Source: a virus
Length of the DNA stretch: 64,000 bases
Strand: one strand, 5' to 3'
Virus record (IMG/VR): IMGVR_UViG_3300020583_000224
Location: 58,713-122,712 of that record
Made by a program: the position numbers and the translations under genes. Below are positions 55,024 through 63,877 of this stretch, piece by piece; positions within the stretch are counted from its first letter, which is position 1; every line of letters starts with the position of its first letter. Below the pieces are notes generated by a model, which ran no database searches, was not told the origin of the DNA, and saw nothing but the letters and a program-made list of their open reading frames with translations.

Positions 55024-56265
55024 ATGACCACGGCGGTGACAGCCAAGTTCGGTGCGATGTCCGACACCGGCATGGTGCAGGAGGCGGTGTTCGGTCAGCC
55101 GTTGTCGGCGAAGACGTATTTCCCGATGACCGGCAACGGCATGAACATCGACCCGGGCCTGTTCTCCCCGAAGCTGATGTTCGGGCACCGTGACGCGAAC
55201 AGCTTCGCGCTGAACGGCCAGTTCAAGAACGCGGGCACGCTTGCGGGTCCGGTGTGGCCGACGAACGCCGCGAGCCTGATTCCGGGTGCGATCGGCCCGG
55301 ACGCGCAGCCCGGGTACGGGGTGACGGGTACGGCGGGCACGGGTTCGACGACCCTGTCGGCGTCGTCGGCGGCGAACGCGACGTCGGTGACGGTGACTTC
55401 GGCGACGGGCTTCACGGTCGGGCAGATCGTGCAGATCGACATCAACAACACTGCGACGCCGACGACTGCGGAGTGCCGCAAGATCTCGGCGATCGTGAGC
55501 AACACGCTCACGCTGGATGTGGCGTTGACGTACGCGCACGCGTCCGGGGTGGCGCTGATCGGGGTGCAGGCTCCGGGCACGGGCCTGTTCGCGCATTCGA
55601 TCCAGCAGGCTGTGGCGCTCTCGTCGTACACGATCGAGAAGAACCTGGGCGGTCCGGCGTCGCTGGGCGGCCAGTCGATCCTGTTCGCGGGTTCCCGCGT
55701 GAACAAGCTGTCGATCAACGTGACGGCGACGGACGCCGAGGCGGCATTGTCGGCGGACATGGTGGCGCAGTCGGCGGCGGTGCTGGATTCGCCGACGAAC
55801 CCGGTCGTGATCAACGAGATGCCCTACGTGTTCAGCGAGGGCACGCTGTCGCTGTTCGGGCAGACGGTGGCGCAGGCCTCGGGTTTCACGATGGACATCG
55901 ACAACAAGCTGATCAGCACGTACACGTTCAACGGCAGCCACAACCTGCAGTTCCTGACGCCGGGGATGCTGGAGGTCATGGGCAAGATCGACCTGGTGTG
56001 GCAGTCGTTCGACGACTCGACCTGGGGCTACTGGACTCAGGCGCTGAACGGCGGCCACGGCGTGCTCAGCTTCACCCTCGCGCACCCGACGACCGGCGGC
56101 TCGGTCTCCTTCTCCTGCCCGAACGTGTACATCAAGACGGATGTCGAGGACCCGAAGCCCGAGGACATCGTCATGGAGTCCCTGAACTACCTGGCCTTCC
56201 TGAACCTCGCGACGAACAACACCATCAGCGCGACGATCACCGACTCGTCCTACCTGCCGCTCTGA
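55024..56265 (+). CDS. Major tail (tube) protein
   Basis: 413 residues from an ATG with GAAAGG upstream. Residues 1 to 80 and 190 to 413 form a beta-rich tube domain. Residues 108 to 188 are an inserted domain (ATSVTVTSATGFTVGQIVQID, in part, then NTLTLDVALTYAHASGV) similar to that in the connector at 52706. The gene lies just before the chaperone pair and the tape measure, the usual place of the tail tube gene. Confidence 0.82.
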   Translation: MTTAVTAKFGAMSDTGMVQEAVFGQPLSAKTYFPMTGNGMNIDPGLFSPKLMFGHRDANSFALNGQFKNAGTLAGPVWPTNAASLIPGAIGPDAQPGYGVTGTAGTGSTTLSASSAANATSVTVTSATGFTVGQIVQIDINNTATPTTAECRKISAIVSNTLTLDVALTYAHASGVALIGVQAPGTGLFAHSIQQAVALSSYTIEKNLGGPASLGGQSILFAGSRVNKLSINVTATDAEAALSADMVAQSAAVLDSPTNPVVINEMPYVFSEGTLSLFGQTVAQASGFTMDIDNKLISTYTFNGSHNLQFLTPGMLEVMGKIDLVWQSFDDSTWGYWTQALNGGHGVLSFTLAHPTTGGSVSFSCPNVYIKTDVEDPKPEDIVMESLNYLAFLNLATNNTISATITDSSYLPL

Positions 56266-56331
56266 TCCACCGCCTTCCCGCCGCGCCCGCGCACACCCGT
56301 GCCGGGCGCTTCGCCATCCCTAAGGACAACC

Positions 56332-56928
56332 ATGGGCTTCCTTTCCCGCTACGCCGGTACCGAGAAGGTCGACGTGACCGACCTCGGCCCGGGCGACGGC
56401 ACCGAGTACTGGGTCGAGATCCGCTCCACGCTCTCCGGCGACGAGTGGGACCAGGCGGACGCGCTGCACGTGAAGACCGCCGCGAACATGAAGATGGGCG
56501 GCAAGGCGGCCAAGGCCGCGCGGGCGGCGGCGGCGAAGCGCCGTGCCGCGATGGCGAACGGCAACGGGCAGGTCGAGGACGACGACGACCTGACCGCGCT
56601 GCTCTCCTTCGACACGCGCGCCTACCGGCAGTTCCTGTTCGAGCGCGCGATCGTCGGCTGGAACCTGACGGACCAGTACGGCCGCCCGCTGCCGCTGAAG
56701 GACCCGGACGGCCGCGCGGCGTCGATCCGCGCGCTGCCGGGCGAGGTGCGGGACCGCCTGTATGAACTGATCGAGGCGAACCGGCCGAAGAAGCGCAGCG
56801 CCGACGAGGATGCCGAGTTTCCAGACGATCTGCCGGTCGGCGGCGAGGCGCGGGAAATCGGCTCATCCGCTGATCCAGGAGATCTGGATGCGGGAGATCT
56901 GGTGGTCGCGCACTGGGCTGACAGTTGA
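56332..56928 (+). CDS. Tail assembly chaperone, shorter form
   Basis: 198 residues from an ATG with TAAGGA upstream. An acidic and helical protein with a basic middle (AAKAARAAAAKRRAAMANG), then FDTRAYRQFLFERAIVGWNLTD (in part). Position between tube and tape measure, and the overlapping second frame, identify it as the G-type chaperone that binds the tape measure during tail assembly. The last 35 residues are replaced in the frameshifted form. Confidence 0.82.
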   Translation: MGFLSRYAGTEKVDVTDLGPGDGTEYWVEIRSTLSGDEWDQADALHVKTAANMKMGGKAAKAARAAAAKRRAAMANGNGQVEDDDDLTALLSFDTRAYRQFLFERAIVGWNLTDQYGRPLPLKDPDGRAASIRALPGEVRDRLYELIEANRPKKRSADEDAEFPDDLPVGGEAREIGSSADPGDLDAGDLVVAHWADS

Positions 56929-57100
56929 GTCTGCACGGTCGCTGTATGACGTGCAGGAGTTCGCGGACGCGTTGACGTTCTGGTCGATCGAGGCCGAGGA
57001 GCGCAACTCCAAGGGTTCGGGTGGCGGCCAGGATCCTGAGGCGGTTGATGCCGCGTTCGCCCGGCTTCCGAGGATCGAGCGGCCTCCGACGGCCGGCTGA
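56810..57100 (+). CDS. Tail assembly chaperone, frameshift extension
   Basis: This frame is open from about 56772 to 57100 and overlaps the preceding gene by up to 156 nt. It encodes HPLIQEIWMREIWWSRTG (in part) and LYDVQEFADALTFWSIEA (in part), the compact helical T domain. An ATG at 56810 has no usable ribosome site. The preceding frame must shift by +1 (or -2) to enter it. The best site is TTT-C at 56818-56821, where a phenylalanine tRNA can move from UUU to UUC. The fused protein would be about 255 residues. Confidence 0.72.
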   Translation: MPSFQTICRSAARRGKSAHPLIQEIWMREIWWSRTGLTVESARSLYDVQEFADALTFWSIEAEERNSKGSGGGQDPEAVDAAFARLPRIERPPTAG

Positions 57101-57126
57101 CGTGCACGGGGCGGGGGTGGCGCGCC

Positions 57127-60100
57127 GTGTCGGAGTCCAGCGTCACCGTCCTGCTGATGCTCGAGGCGATCGACAAGGCGTCGCAGATCATCGAGGGGAT
57201 TTCGGGGAAGCTCGAGGGTCTCGGCCAGAAGGCTCAGGACGCTGCGGCGAAGGCGTCGATGACCGGCGAGGAGCTTGAGGCCGCGCAGGTCAAGGCCGAG
57301 GCTGCGGCGAACGCCTATACGGCCGCCGTGGCGGAGCAGGACGCTGCGCAGGCGCGTCTGCTGGAGTCGACGCAGGCGGTGCGTGAGGCGCAGACTGCGG
57401 CGGCGGAGTCGGCGGCGCGCCTGGCCGAGGCCGACGCGGCGGTGGCGTCGGGGGTGGAGGAGGCGGCGAACGCCGCGCAGGTCTCGTATGCGGATATCGC
57501 GGCGGCTGCGGACGCTTCGGCGGCGGCGGTGAAGACCGCGATCGCCGAGCAGACGGTGGCGCTCGACGGGCTCAGCGCCGCGCAGAAGGAGGCTGCGGCG
57601 CGGGCGGACGAGTCGGCGGCGGCGCAGGACGCGGCGAACACGTCGGTGGACGCGAGCGGCGGCCTGATGAAGGGCGCCGCGATGGGCGCCGCGGTGACGG
57701 CTGCCGCGGTCGCGGGGATCGGCTACGAGTCGATCAAGGCTGCGGGCAACTTCCAGTCGCTGACCGAGCATCTGGTGACGGACGCGGGCGAGTCGCAGGC
57801 GAATCTCGCGAAGGTGCAGGCGGGGATCTTGTCGATCTCCACGGCGACGGGCACGTCGAGCACCGAACTGGTCAACGGCATGTACCACATCGAATCAGCG
57901 GGTTTCCATGGTGCCGCCGGTTTGACGATGCTGAAGACCGCCGCCGAGGGCGCGAAGGTGGGCAACGCCGACCTCGACACGGTCAGCAAGGCCCTGGTCG
58001 GGTCGATGAACGCCTACGGGATGTCCGCTGGCCAGTCGACGTCGATGATGAACCAGCTGATCGCGACGGTCGGCGCGGGCGACATGCGCATGGAGGACCT
58101 TGCCTCCTCGATGTCGTCGGTGACCGCTTCGGCCGCCGCCGCGCACATCCAGTTCTCACAGGTCGCGGGCGCCATCGCGACGATGACCGCGCAGGGCATG
58201 AGCGCGAATCAGGCGACCCAGGATTTGAACCACACGATCGGCGCGATGTCGAACCCCAACGCCGTGCAGATCAAGGAAATGCAGGCGATGGGCCTGTCGT
58301 CGAACCAGGTCGCGTCGGATCTGGGAAAGCAGGGGCTCACCGGCACGTTCCAGGAACTGACGGCCGCGGTGGCGAAGCACGTGCAGGGCGGGCAGGTCCT
58401 GATCTCGACTTTCCAGTCGAGCCAGCAGGCCGCGGCCGACGCCAACGTGATGATCAAGTCGATGCCGTCGTCGCTGCAGAAGCTCGCCGACGCGTACCTC
58501 GCGGGCAGTGTCACACAGAAGCAGTGGACTACCACGCTGCAGGGGCTGCCGCCGATCCAGGCGAAGATGATGGGCAGTTTCGCGACCCTCGCCGACAAGA
58601 CGCACGCGTTCAACGCGCAACTGACTTCCGGCTCGCCCGCCGCGCAGACGTACAACGCGGCGATGTCGAAGATGATGGGCGGCACCGTCGGCCTGAACAC
58701 CGCGTTGATGCTGACGGGCACGCACGCGGCGACGTTCTCGCAGAACGTCGCGACCGTGCAGAAGGCCGCGGACTCGAGCAGCGGCAGTGTCGCGAACTGG
58801 GCTGCGATCCAGGGCACGATGAACCAGAAGCTGGATCAGCTGAAGGCGGGTGTCCAGGCGGCTGCGATCGGCCTGGGCACGGCGCTGATCCCGATGGTCA
58901 CGAAGATCCTCGACCTCATCATGAAGATCGTGACGCCGATCGTGGACTGGATCGACCACAACCAGAAGCTCGCCGCGATGATCCTGCTCGTCGTCGGGGC
59001 GATCGCGACCGCCATCACCGTGTTCGTGATGGCCGCGAAGGTGATCGAGGCCATCTCGGCCGCGATCAAGGTGTTCCAGGTCGCACTGGCGGGCCTCGAG
59101 TTCAACCCGGTGATCCTGGCGATCACCGCGATCGCGATCGTCGCCCTGCTGATCATCACGCACTGGTCGACGGTCAAGCGGTGGATGTCCGACTTCTGGG
59201 ACTGGCTGAAGCGGATGTTCTCCGACGCGGTCACGTTCGTCAAAAGCCACGTGCAGGAGATCGCCGCGGGCCTGGTGCTGCTGCTCGGCCCGATCGGGCT
59301 GATGATCGCCGCCGTGCTGGAGATCGCCACGCATTGGCGGCAGGTCGAGGCGGTCCTCAAGGAAGTCTGGAACTGGATGAAGGGCGCCGCCAAGGACGTC
59401 GCCGACTTCGTCTCCGGGGCTTTCAGGGCGTCCGTGGCGTTCGTGACCGGCCTGTGGAAGGGCTTCGTCAACGACCTGAAGGCCCTCTGGGGTCTGCTGA
59501 AGGACGCGTGGAACTCGACCGGCGGGAAGCTGGTCACCGATATCGCGCACGCCTGGGACGAGGTGTCCGCGGCGTTCGACAAGGAATGGTCGAAGATCAC
59601 CTCGGATCTGTCGTCGATCTGGGGTTCGATCGTGCAGATCTGGAACGCGACCGGGGGCGCGCTGATCTCCGCGATCGAGCAGGCCACTCGGGACGTCGTC
59701 GAGTTCCTCGAGTCGCACTGGTCGCAAATCAAGGGGATCATCCAGGGCGCGTTGCAGCCGCTCGTCACGATCGTGCGCGCCGCGTGGGACTTCATCAAGG
59801 GCGTGTTCACGGCGGCGTTCGGCTTCATCCGCGGGATCGTGGTCAGCCAGTGGGACGTCATCAAGGGCGTCTTCGACGCCGCATGGGCGTTGATCCGCGG
59901 CGTCGTGCAGGTCGGCTGGGATCTGATCACCGGGATCTTCACTGCCGCCTGGGCCGTGGTCTCCGGGATCGTCAAGGCCGGCTGGGACTTCGTGTCCGGG
60001 ATCTTCCATGCGGCGGCCGACGTGATCGTCGGCGTGATCAAGGCCCTGTGGGACGCGGTCACCACGACGATCAACGTCGCGCTCGACGTGATCAAGGGTG

Positions 60101-60873
60101 TTCTCAGGGCCTTCGCGGATCTGGTGACCGGCCAGTGGGGCAAGCTGTGGGGCGACGTCAAGTCGACGTTCTCGGCCGTGTGGAATGACATCTCCGGGTT
60201 CTTCAAGAAGATCCTCGGGGACATCGAGACGACCGTGTCGGGCGCGGTGTCCTCGATCTGGCGCGGGTTCATCGGCGCGATCGAGTCCGCCCTGTCGGGG
60301 ATCGGCAAGGCGCTGGACGACGTATGGCACACGATCATGAACGCTTTTTCCGACGCGGGCACGTGGCTGGCGCAGGCGGGCCAGGACATCATCAATGGCC
60401 TGATCAACGGCGTGAAGAACATGGCGGGGCAGGCCGTCCAGGCGGTCAAGAACGTCGGCCACGACATCATCAACGCCGCCAAGACCGTCCTGTCGATCTT
60501 CTCGCCGTCGAAGGAGTTCTCGACCATCGGCGAGATGACGATGGCGGGCATGGTCCAGGGCATCGTCGGCGCGGCGCCGACGGTGAACAAGGCGATGCGC
60601 AACGCTATGGGCGGCCTGACCGGACCGTCGATCACAGCGTCCGTGGTGGCGAACGCGCAGGCGACGGGCACGCAGTTGGGTGTCGCGGTCGCGTCCGGGC
60701 TCGGCGGCGCCGCGTCGATGGGCGGCGCGGCTTCCGGCGGCGTCACGATCGTCGTCGAGGGCGGCAATACGCTGATGTCGGATTCGGACTTCGACAAGTT
60801 CGCGCAGAAGGTCGGCACCCGGGTCGTGGCGTCGCTCGGCCCGCAGGGCGGCGTAAAGACGTTGCTGAGGTGA
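57127..60873 (+). CDS. Tape measure protein
   Basis: 1248 residues from a GTG. The first 170 residues are coiled coil (EELEAAQVKAEAAANAY). Residues 195 to 600 form the phage TMP domain (NFQSLTEHLV, AESAGFHGAAGL-like stretch, GIATMTAQGM). Hydrophobic segments lie near 617-650, 661-680 and 711-733. From about 870 to 1000 runs a repeated WDFIKGVF-type pattern. It sets tail length and may pass through the membrane during DNA entry. By length it predicts a tail near 190 nm if the usual relation of about 0.15 nm per residue holds. Confidence 0.93.
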   Translation: MSESSVTVLLMLEAIDKASQIIEGISGKLEGLGQKAQDAAAKASMTGEELEAAQVKAEAAANAYTAAVAEQDAAQARLLESTQAVREAQTAAAESAARLAEADAAVASGVEEAANAAQVSYADIAAAADASAAAVKTAIAEQTVALDGLSAAQKEAAARADESAAAQDAANTSVDASGGLMKGAAMGAAVTAAAVAGIGYESIKAAGNFQSLTEHLVTDAGESQANLAKVQAGILSISTATGTSSTELVNGMYHIESAGFHGAAGLTMLKTAAEGAKVGNADLDTVSKALVGSMNAYGMSAGQSTSMMNQLIATVGAGDMRMEDLASSMSSVTASAAAAHIQFSQVAGAIATMTAQGMSANQATQDLNHTIGAMSNPNAVQIKEMQAMGLSSNQVASDLGKQGLTGTFQELTAAVAKHVQGGQVLISTFQSSQQAAADANVMIKSMPSSLQKLADAYLAGSVTQKQWTTTLQGLPPIQAKMMGSFATLADKTHAFNAQLTSGSPAAQTYNAAMSKMMGGTVGLNTALMLTGTHAATFSQNVATVQKAADSSSGSVANWAAIQGTMNQKLDQLKAGVQAAAIGLGTALIPMVTKILDLIMKIVTPIVDWIDHNQKLAAMILLVVGAIATAITVFVMAAKVIEAISAAIKVFQVALAGLEFNPVILAITAIAIVALLIITHWSTVKRWMSDFWDWLKRMFSDAVTFVKSHVQEIAAGLVLLLGPIGLMIAAVLEIATHWRQVEAVLKEVWNWMKGAAKDVADFVSGAFRASVAFVTGLWKGFVNDLKALWGLLKDAWNSTGGKLVTDIAHAWDEVSAAFDKEWSKITSDLSSIWGSIVQIWNATGGALISAIEQATRDVVEFLESHWSQIKGIIQGALQPLVTIVRAAWDFIKGVFTAAFGFIRGIVVSQWDVIKGVFDAAWALIRGVVQVGWDLITGIFTAAWAVVSGIVKAGWDFVSGIFHAAADVIVGVIKALWDAVTTTINVALDVIKGVLRAFADLVTGQWGKLWGDVKSTFSAVWNDISGFFKKILGDIETTVSGAVSSIWRGFIGAIESALSGIGKALDDVWHTIMNAFSDAGTWLAQAGQDIINGLINGVKNMAGQAVQAVKNVGHDIINAAKTVLSIFSPSKEFSTIGEMTMAGMVQGIVGAAPTVNKAMRNAMGGLTGPSITASVVANAQATGTQLGVAVASGLGGAASMGGAASGGVTIVVEGGNTLMSDSDFDKFAQKVGTRVVASLGPQGGVKTLLR

Positions 60874-60877
60874 GTTG

Positions 60878-62266
60878 ATGGTCGCGCCTCCGCACTTGAC
60901 GCTCACCGTCACCCCGCCGGGCGGTTCGCCCACCGACTATACGACGCACCTGTCGTGGGCTGGCGCCCAGCAGTCGATGACGATCACCCAGAATTTCGGG
61001 CGGCAGGGCGACACCTGCGTCCTGCCGGTCGTCGAGGACTGGGCGGCGCACGGCACCCCGACGATCGCGTTCCACGGCCAGTCGCAGGTGTCGCTGTACG
61101 ACAACATCGCAAGCCAGAACCTGTTCGCCGGGGTCGCGAACTCGGTCACCCAGTCGACGATCGTCAACAAGACCCTGAACGAATGGGACCTGGGCTGCGT
61201 CGACTACACGCTGTACGCGGACAACAAGGACGTGCACGGGATCTTCTACGGCTGGACCGTGGACGCGATCGTGGTCTCGCTCGTCGCGCAGGCGGACTGC
61301 GGTATTACGGCGGCGACGGTGGCGGACGGCGGTTTCGTCGAACCGGGCCCGCAACTCGCCTCGTACGTCCTGAACTTCAATCCGCTGTCGACGGCGTGGC
61401 GCCAGTTGGCGAACCTCGCCGGCTCAACCAGCCCCTGGGGCTGGTTCGTCGATCAGAACCTCGAATTGCACTTTTTCCCGGGCGCCGAGGCTCAGTCGTC
61501 CGGCGTGACGTTCACGACGTCGCCGACGACGGCCGGGTCGCTGACCGAGGGCCACATCCTGCTGGACTCGCAGAACGCCTACCAGCAGGACGGCACGTCG
61601 CTGTCGAACCGGATCCTGGTGCAGGGCGCGAACCAGACGATCCCGTACGGGTCTACGACGAAGCCCCCGACGGACACGTGGCTCGCGGACGGCACCCAGT
61701 CGGCGTGGCCGCTGCGGTACACCGTGTCCGGCACGCCGATTCTGCACATCAACGATGTCGCTACCACGGTCACCGTGGCGCAGAAGGGCACGAACGCGAG
61801 CGGCCCGTGGGTCGTCGAGCAGAACTCCATCGGCCAATATTTCCTGGTAGCCGACTCCGCGCCAAGCGGCGGTACAGAGATCGACATCTGGTACACGTAC
61901 CTGGTGCCGGTGGTCGCGCAGGCCTCCGATCAGGCGTCGATCAGCCAGTACGCGGGCCCGAACGGCGGCGTGTACGGCCAGTTCGTGTCGGACTCGTCGC
62001 TGACGACGGTGCCGATGGCGCTGGCGCGGGCGCAGCAGATGCGCACCGAGTACGCGTTCGTCGTCGAGAGGTTCACGTTCAACACGTCGCAGGACTGGAT
62101 CGGCTGGGTGCGGGCGGGCTGGACGTGCTTCATCGTGAACATGTTCGCCTACGACATCCAATCCTCCGCGTGGGGCGTCAGCGACACGTTCGTGATCGTC
62201 GCGAACACCGTGACGTTCGGGGGCGGCGGGTACCGCACCATGCAGCTCACGACGGTCCGGATCTAG
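60878..62266 (+). CDS. Distal tail or baseplate hub protein
   Basis: 462 residues from an ATG at 60878; a TTG three bases upstream is an alternative. The first 100 residues (LTLTVTPPGGSPTDYTTHLSWAGA, in part) and the order of beta-rich domains match minor tail proteins found after the tape measure. The middle (NRILVQGANQTIPYGS) resembles the gp27-type hub. It likely closes the tail tip and holds the fibres. Confidence 0.78.
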   Translation: MVAPPHLTLTVTPPGGSPTDYTTHLSWAGAQQSMTITQNFGRQGDTCVLPVVEDWAAHGTPTIAFHGQSQVSLYDNIASQNLFAGVANSVTQSTIVNKTLNEWDLGCVDYTLYADNKDVHGIFYGWTVDAIVVSLVAQADCGITAATVADGGFVEPGPQLASYVLNFNPLSTAWRQLANLAGSTSPWGWFVDQNLELHFFPGAEAQSSGVTFTTSPTTAGSLTEGHILLDSQNAYQQDGTSLSNRILVQGANQTIPYGSTTKPPTDTWLADGTQSAWPLRYTVSGTPILHINDVATTVTVAQKGTNASGPWVVEQNSIGQYFLVADSAPSGGTEIDIWYTYLVPVVAQASDQASISQYAGPNGGVYGQFVSDSSLTTVPMALARAQQMRTEYAFVVERFTFNTSQDWIGWVRAGWTCFIVNMFAYDIQSSAWGVSDTFVIVANTVTFGGGGYRTMQLTTVRI

Positions 62267-62275
62267 GGGGCCGCG

Positions 62276-62491
62276 ATGACCTCGGGCGTCTACCGGCCGC
62301 TGACCTGGGTCGACCTGCTGCAGTCCATCAACGGCCAGAACTCGGCGACCGCCGACACGTCCACGGCCGGACTCGGGTACGTCGCCGAGGCCGACGAGGA
62401 GACCACGTGGGCTGATGCCGCGACGGGGCTCGTGGTGACCGGCTCCCCTGGCTGGGATCAAGAAGTTTGGGGAGCGAGTGTCTACCAGTGA
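62276..62491 (+). CDS. Small tail-tip protein
   Basis: 71 residues from an ATG with GGGGGCCG upstream. It is acidic with several Trp residues (RPLTWVDLLQSING, then ETTWADAATGLVV). It sits between the hub protein and the next minor tail protein, with its end overlapping the next GTG. No family is recognised. Confidence 0.7.
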   Translation: MTSGVYRPLTWVDLLQSINGQNSATADTSTAGLGYVAEADEETTWADAATGLVVTGSPGWDQEVWGASVYQ

Positions 62492-63116
62492 GGTCCGCGC
62501 CCAGGCGCATGAGCCGCTCCCGATCCGCGGTCGCCTGGCCGCGACCGTCGTGCGCGGCGACCCGCTCACGACCGCGGACCTCGCCGAGTACCTCGAGTTG
62601 ACGATGCGCCAGGGTGTGCCCGGCCCGGAGGCGCTGGCCCGGATCCTCGGGTCGCCGGACGCGGTCGGCGAGCACCGCGAGGGCGGCAACGTCATGTGCA
62701 CCAGCGGGTACGGCGCCCTGGCCGCCGCGCTCGTCTGGTCGGGGCTGCAGGACCAGGCCGCGAACCTGGGGCTGACTTCGCCGACGTTCCTCACGCCCCT
62801 GTACGGCGCGGTCGGCTCGGGCACGGGCACGCCGGTGAAGTCGGATACGGCGCTGTTCACGGAGCTCGGGCGGCAGACGGTGGGGGCGGGCGGCTCGAAC
62901 CCGGCGTCATCCTCGATCGCCGCGTACTGCACGTGGCTGTTCTACTTCCCGCAGCCGGCGTCGGCGTGGACGGTCGCGGAGGCCGGGCTGTTCGCGGGTG
63001 CGACGAGTGTCGCGAACTCCGGGACGATGATCGACCACTGGGCGTTCTCGCCGACGATCGCGGTGCCGACCAACGACAGCCTGCTCTTGCAAATCAGCCT
63101 ATTGATTGGCCCGTAG
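62478..63116 (+). CDS. Minor tail protein
   Basis: 212 residues from a GTG that lies inside the end of the preceding gene. The C-terminal 140 residues are beta-rich (FLTPLYGAVGSGTG, AYCTWLFYFPQPASAW) as in tip proteins of the upper-baseplate type. It is part of the tail operon. The function is deduced from order. Confidence 0.72.
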   Translation: MSTSEVRAQAHEPLPIRGRLAATVVRGDPLTTADLAEYLELTMRQGVPGPEALARILGSPDAVGEHREGGNVMCTSGYGALAAALVWSGLQDQAANLGLTSPTFLTPLYGAVGSGTGTPVKSDTALFTELGRQTVGAGGSNPASSSIAAYCTWLFYFPQPASAWTVAEAGLFAGATSVANSGTMIDHWAFSPTIAVPTNDSLLLQISLLIGP

Positions 63117-63124
63117 GGGGGCGC

Positions 63125-63877
63125 ATGGCGACTCCTGCTTGGCTCGCGGCCACGGCGGGCCAGCGCCCGCAGCCCGGCCAGATCAACCAGCTGCTCGCCT
63201 CCCATTCGGTGACGTGGATCTACTCCGGCAACGTGCTGCAGGCCGGGCAGACGACCGGCACGGGACTGTACGTCTCTACGGCCGCCCAGTACCTGACGCA
63301 GGAGTTCACGACCGGCGCCGCGCAGACCGCGATCGGCAACGTGCACCTGCAGATCTCCGCGGTCGGCGGCTCCCCGGTCACGGCGGCGATCACGCCGCTG
63401 CAGGTCGCGCTGTACGCCTCGAGCGCGGGCCTGCCGACCGGCCCGGCGCTCGCGGCCACGACGCTCGCGGAGCAGTACGTGTACTCCGGGAGCGTCCTGC
63501 TGTCGGTGCCGCTGGGCGCGACCGGGCTGACGCCTTCGACGCCGTACCAGATCGTGGTCGCCGCGGCCGGGACGGGCACGTCGTACTACGCGTGGCAGCG
63601 GTCGAACCAAACCTCGGGCGCCGCCACGTCGCCTGACGGGGTGACGTGGACGGCGCAGCCCTACGGGCTGATGTTCGAGGTGCTCGACCTGTCGGGCACG
63701 ACGGGTCCGCCCCTGTACGCGATCGAGGACTCGGGCGCCCGGGTGGCGCACTTGACCTACAACACGGCCGGGCAGTTGGCGGGGATCACTGAGTCGACGG
63801 CGGCGCAAGGCGGCGGCTCGCTCTATTCGACGCGCACTTTGTCCTACAGCAACGGCCTGCTGATCGGGGTGAGTTGA
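63125..63877 (+). CDS. Minor tail protein, receptor-binding region
   Basis: 250 residues from an ATG at 63125. The middle (ITPLQVALYASSAGLPTG, then TPYQIVVAAAGTG) is a jelly-roll-like domain of the kind seen in phage tail proteins that bind carbohydrate. The last 60 residues (YNTAGQLAGITES, then RTLSYSNGLLIGVS) form a short repeat resembling a fibre shaft. Its stop overlaps the ATG of the spike gene. Confidence 0.75.
   Translation: MATPAWLAATAGQRPQPGQINQLLASHSVTWIYSGNVLQAGQTTGTGLYVSTAAQYLTQEFTTGAAQTAIGNVHLQISAVGGSPVTAAITPLQVALYASSAGLPTGPALAATTLAEQYVYSGSVLLSVPLGATGLTPSTPYQIVVAAAGTGTSYYAWQRSNQTSGAATSPDGVTWTAQPYGLMFEVLDLSGTTGPPLYAIEDSGARVAHLTYNTAGQLAGITESTAAQGGGSLYSTRTLSYSNGLLIGVS

Noticed and set aside
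58156-60933. Minus-strand frame of 925 codons opposite the tape measure gene
   Set aside because: It is Arg/His/Asp-rich without any domain pattern. Such long antisense frames are expected in very GC-rich coding DNA, and the plus strand has a clear tape measure protein.
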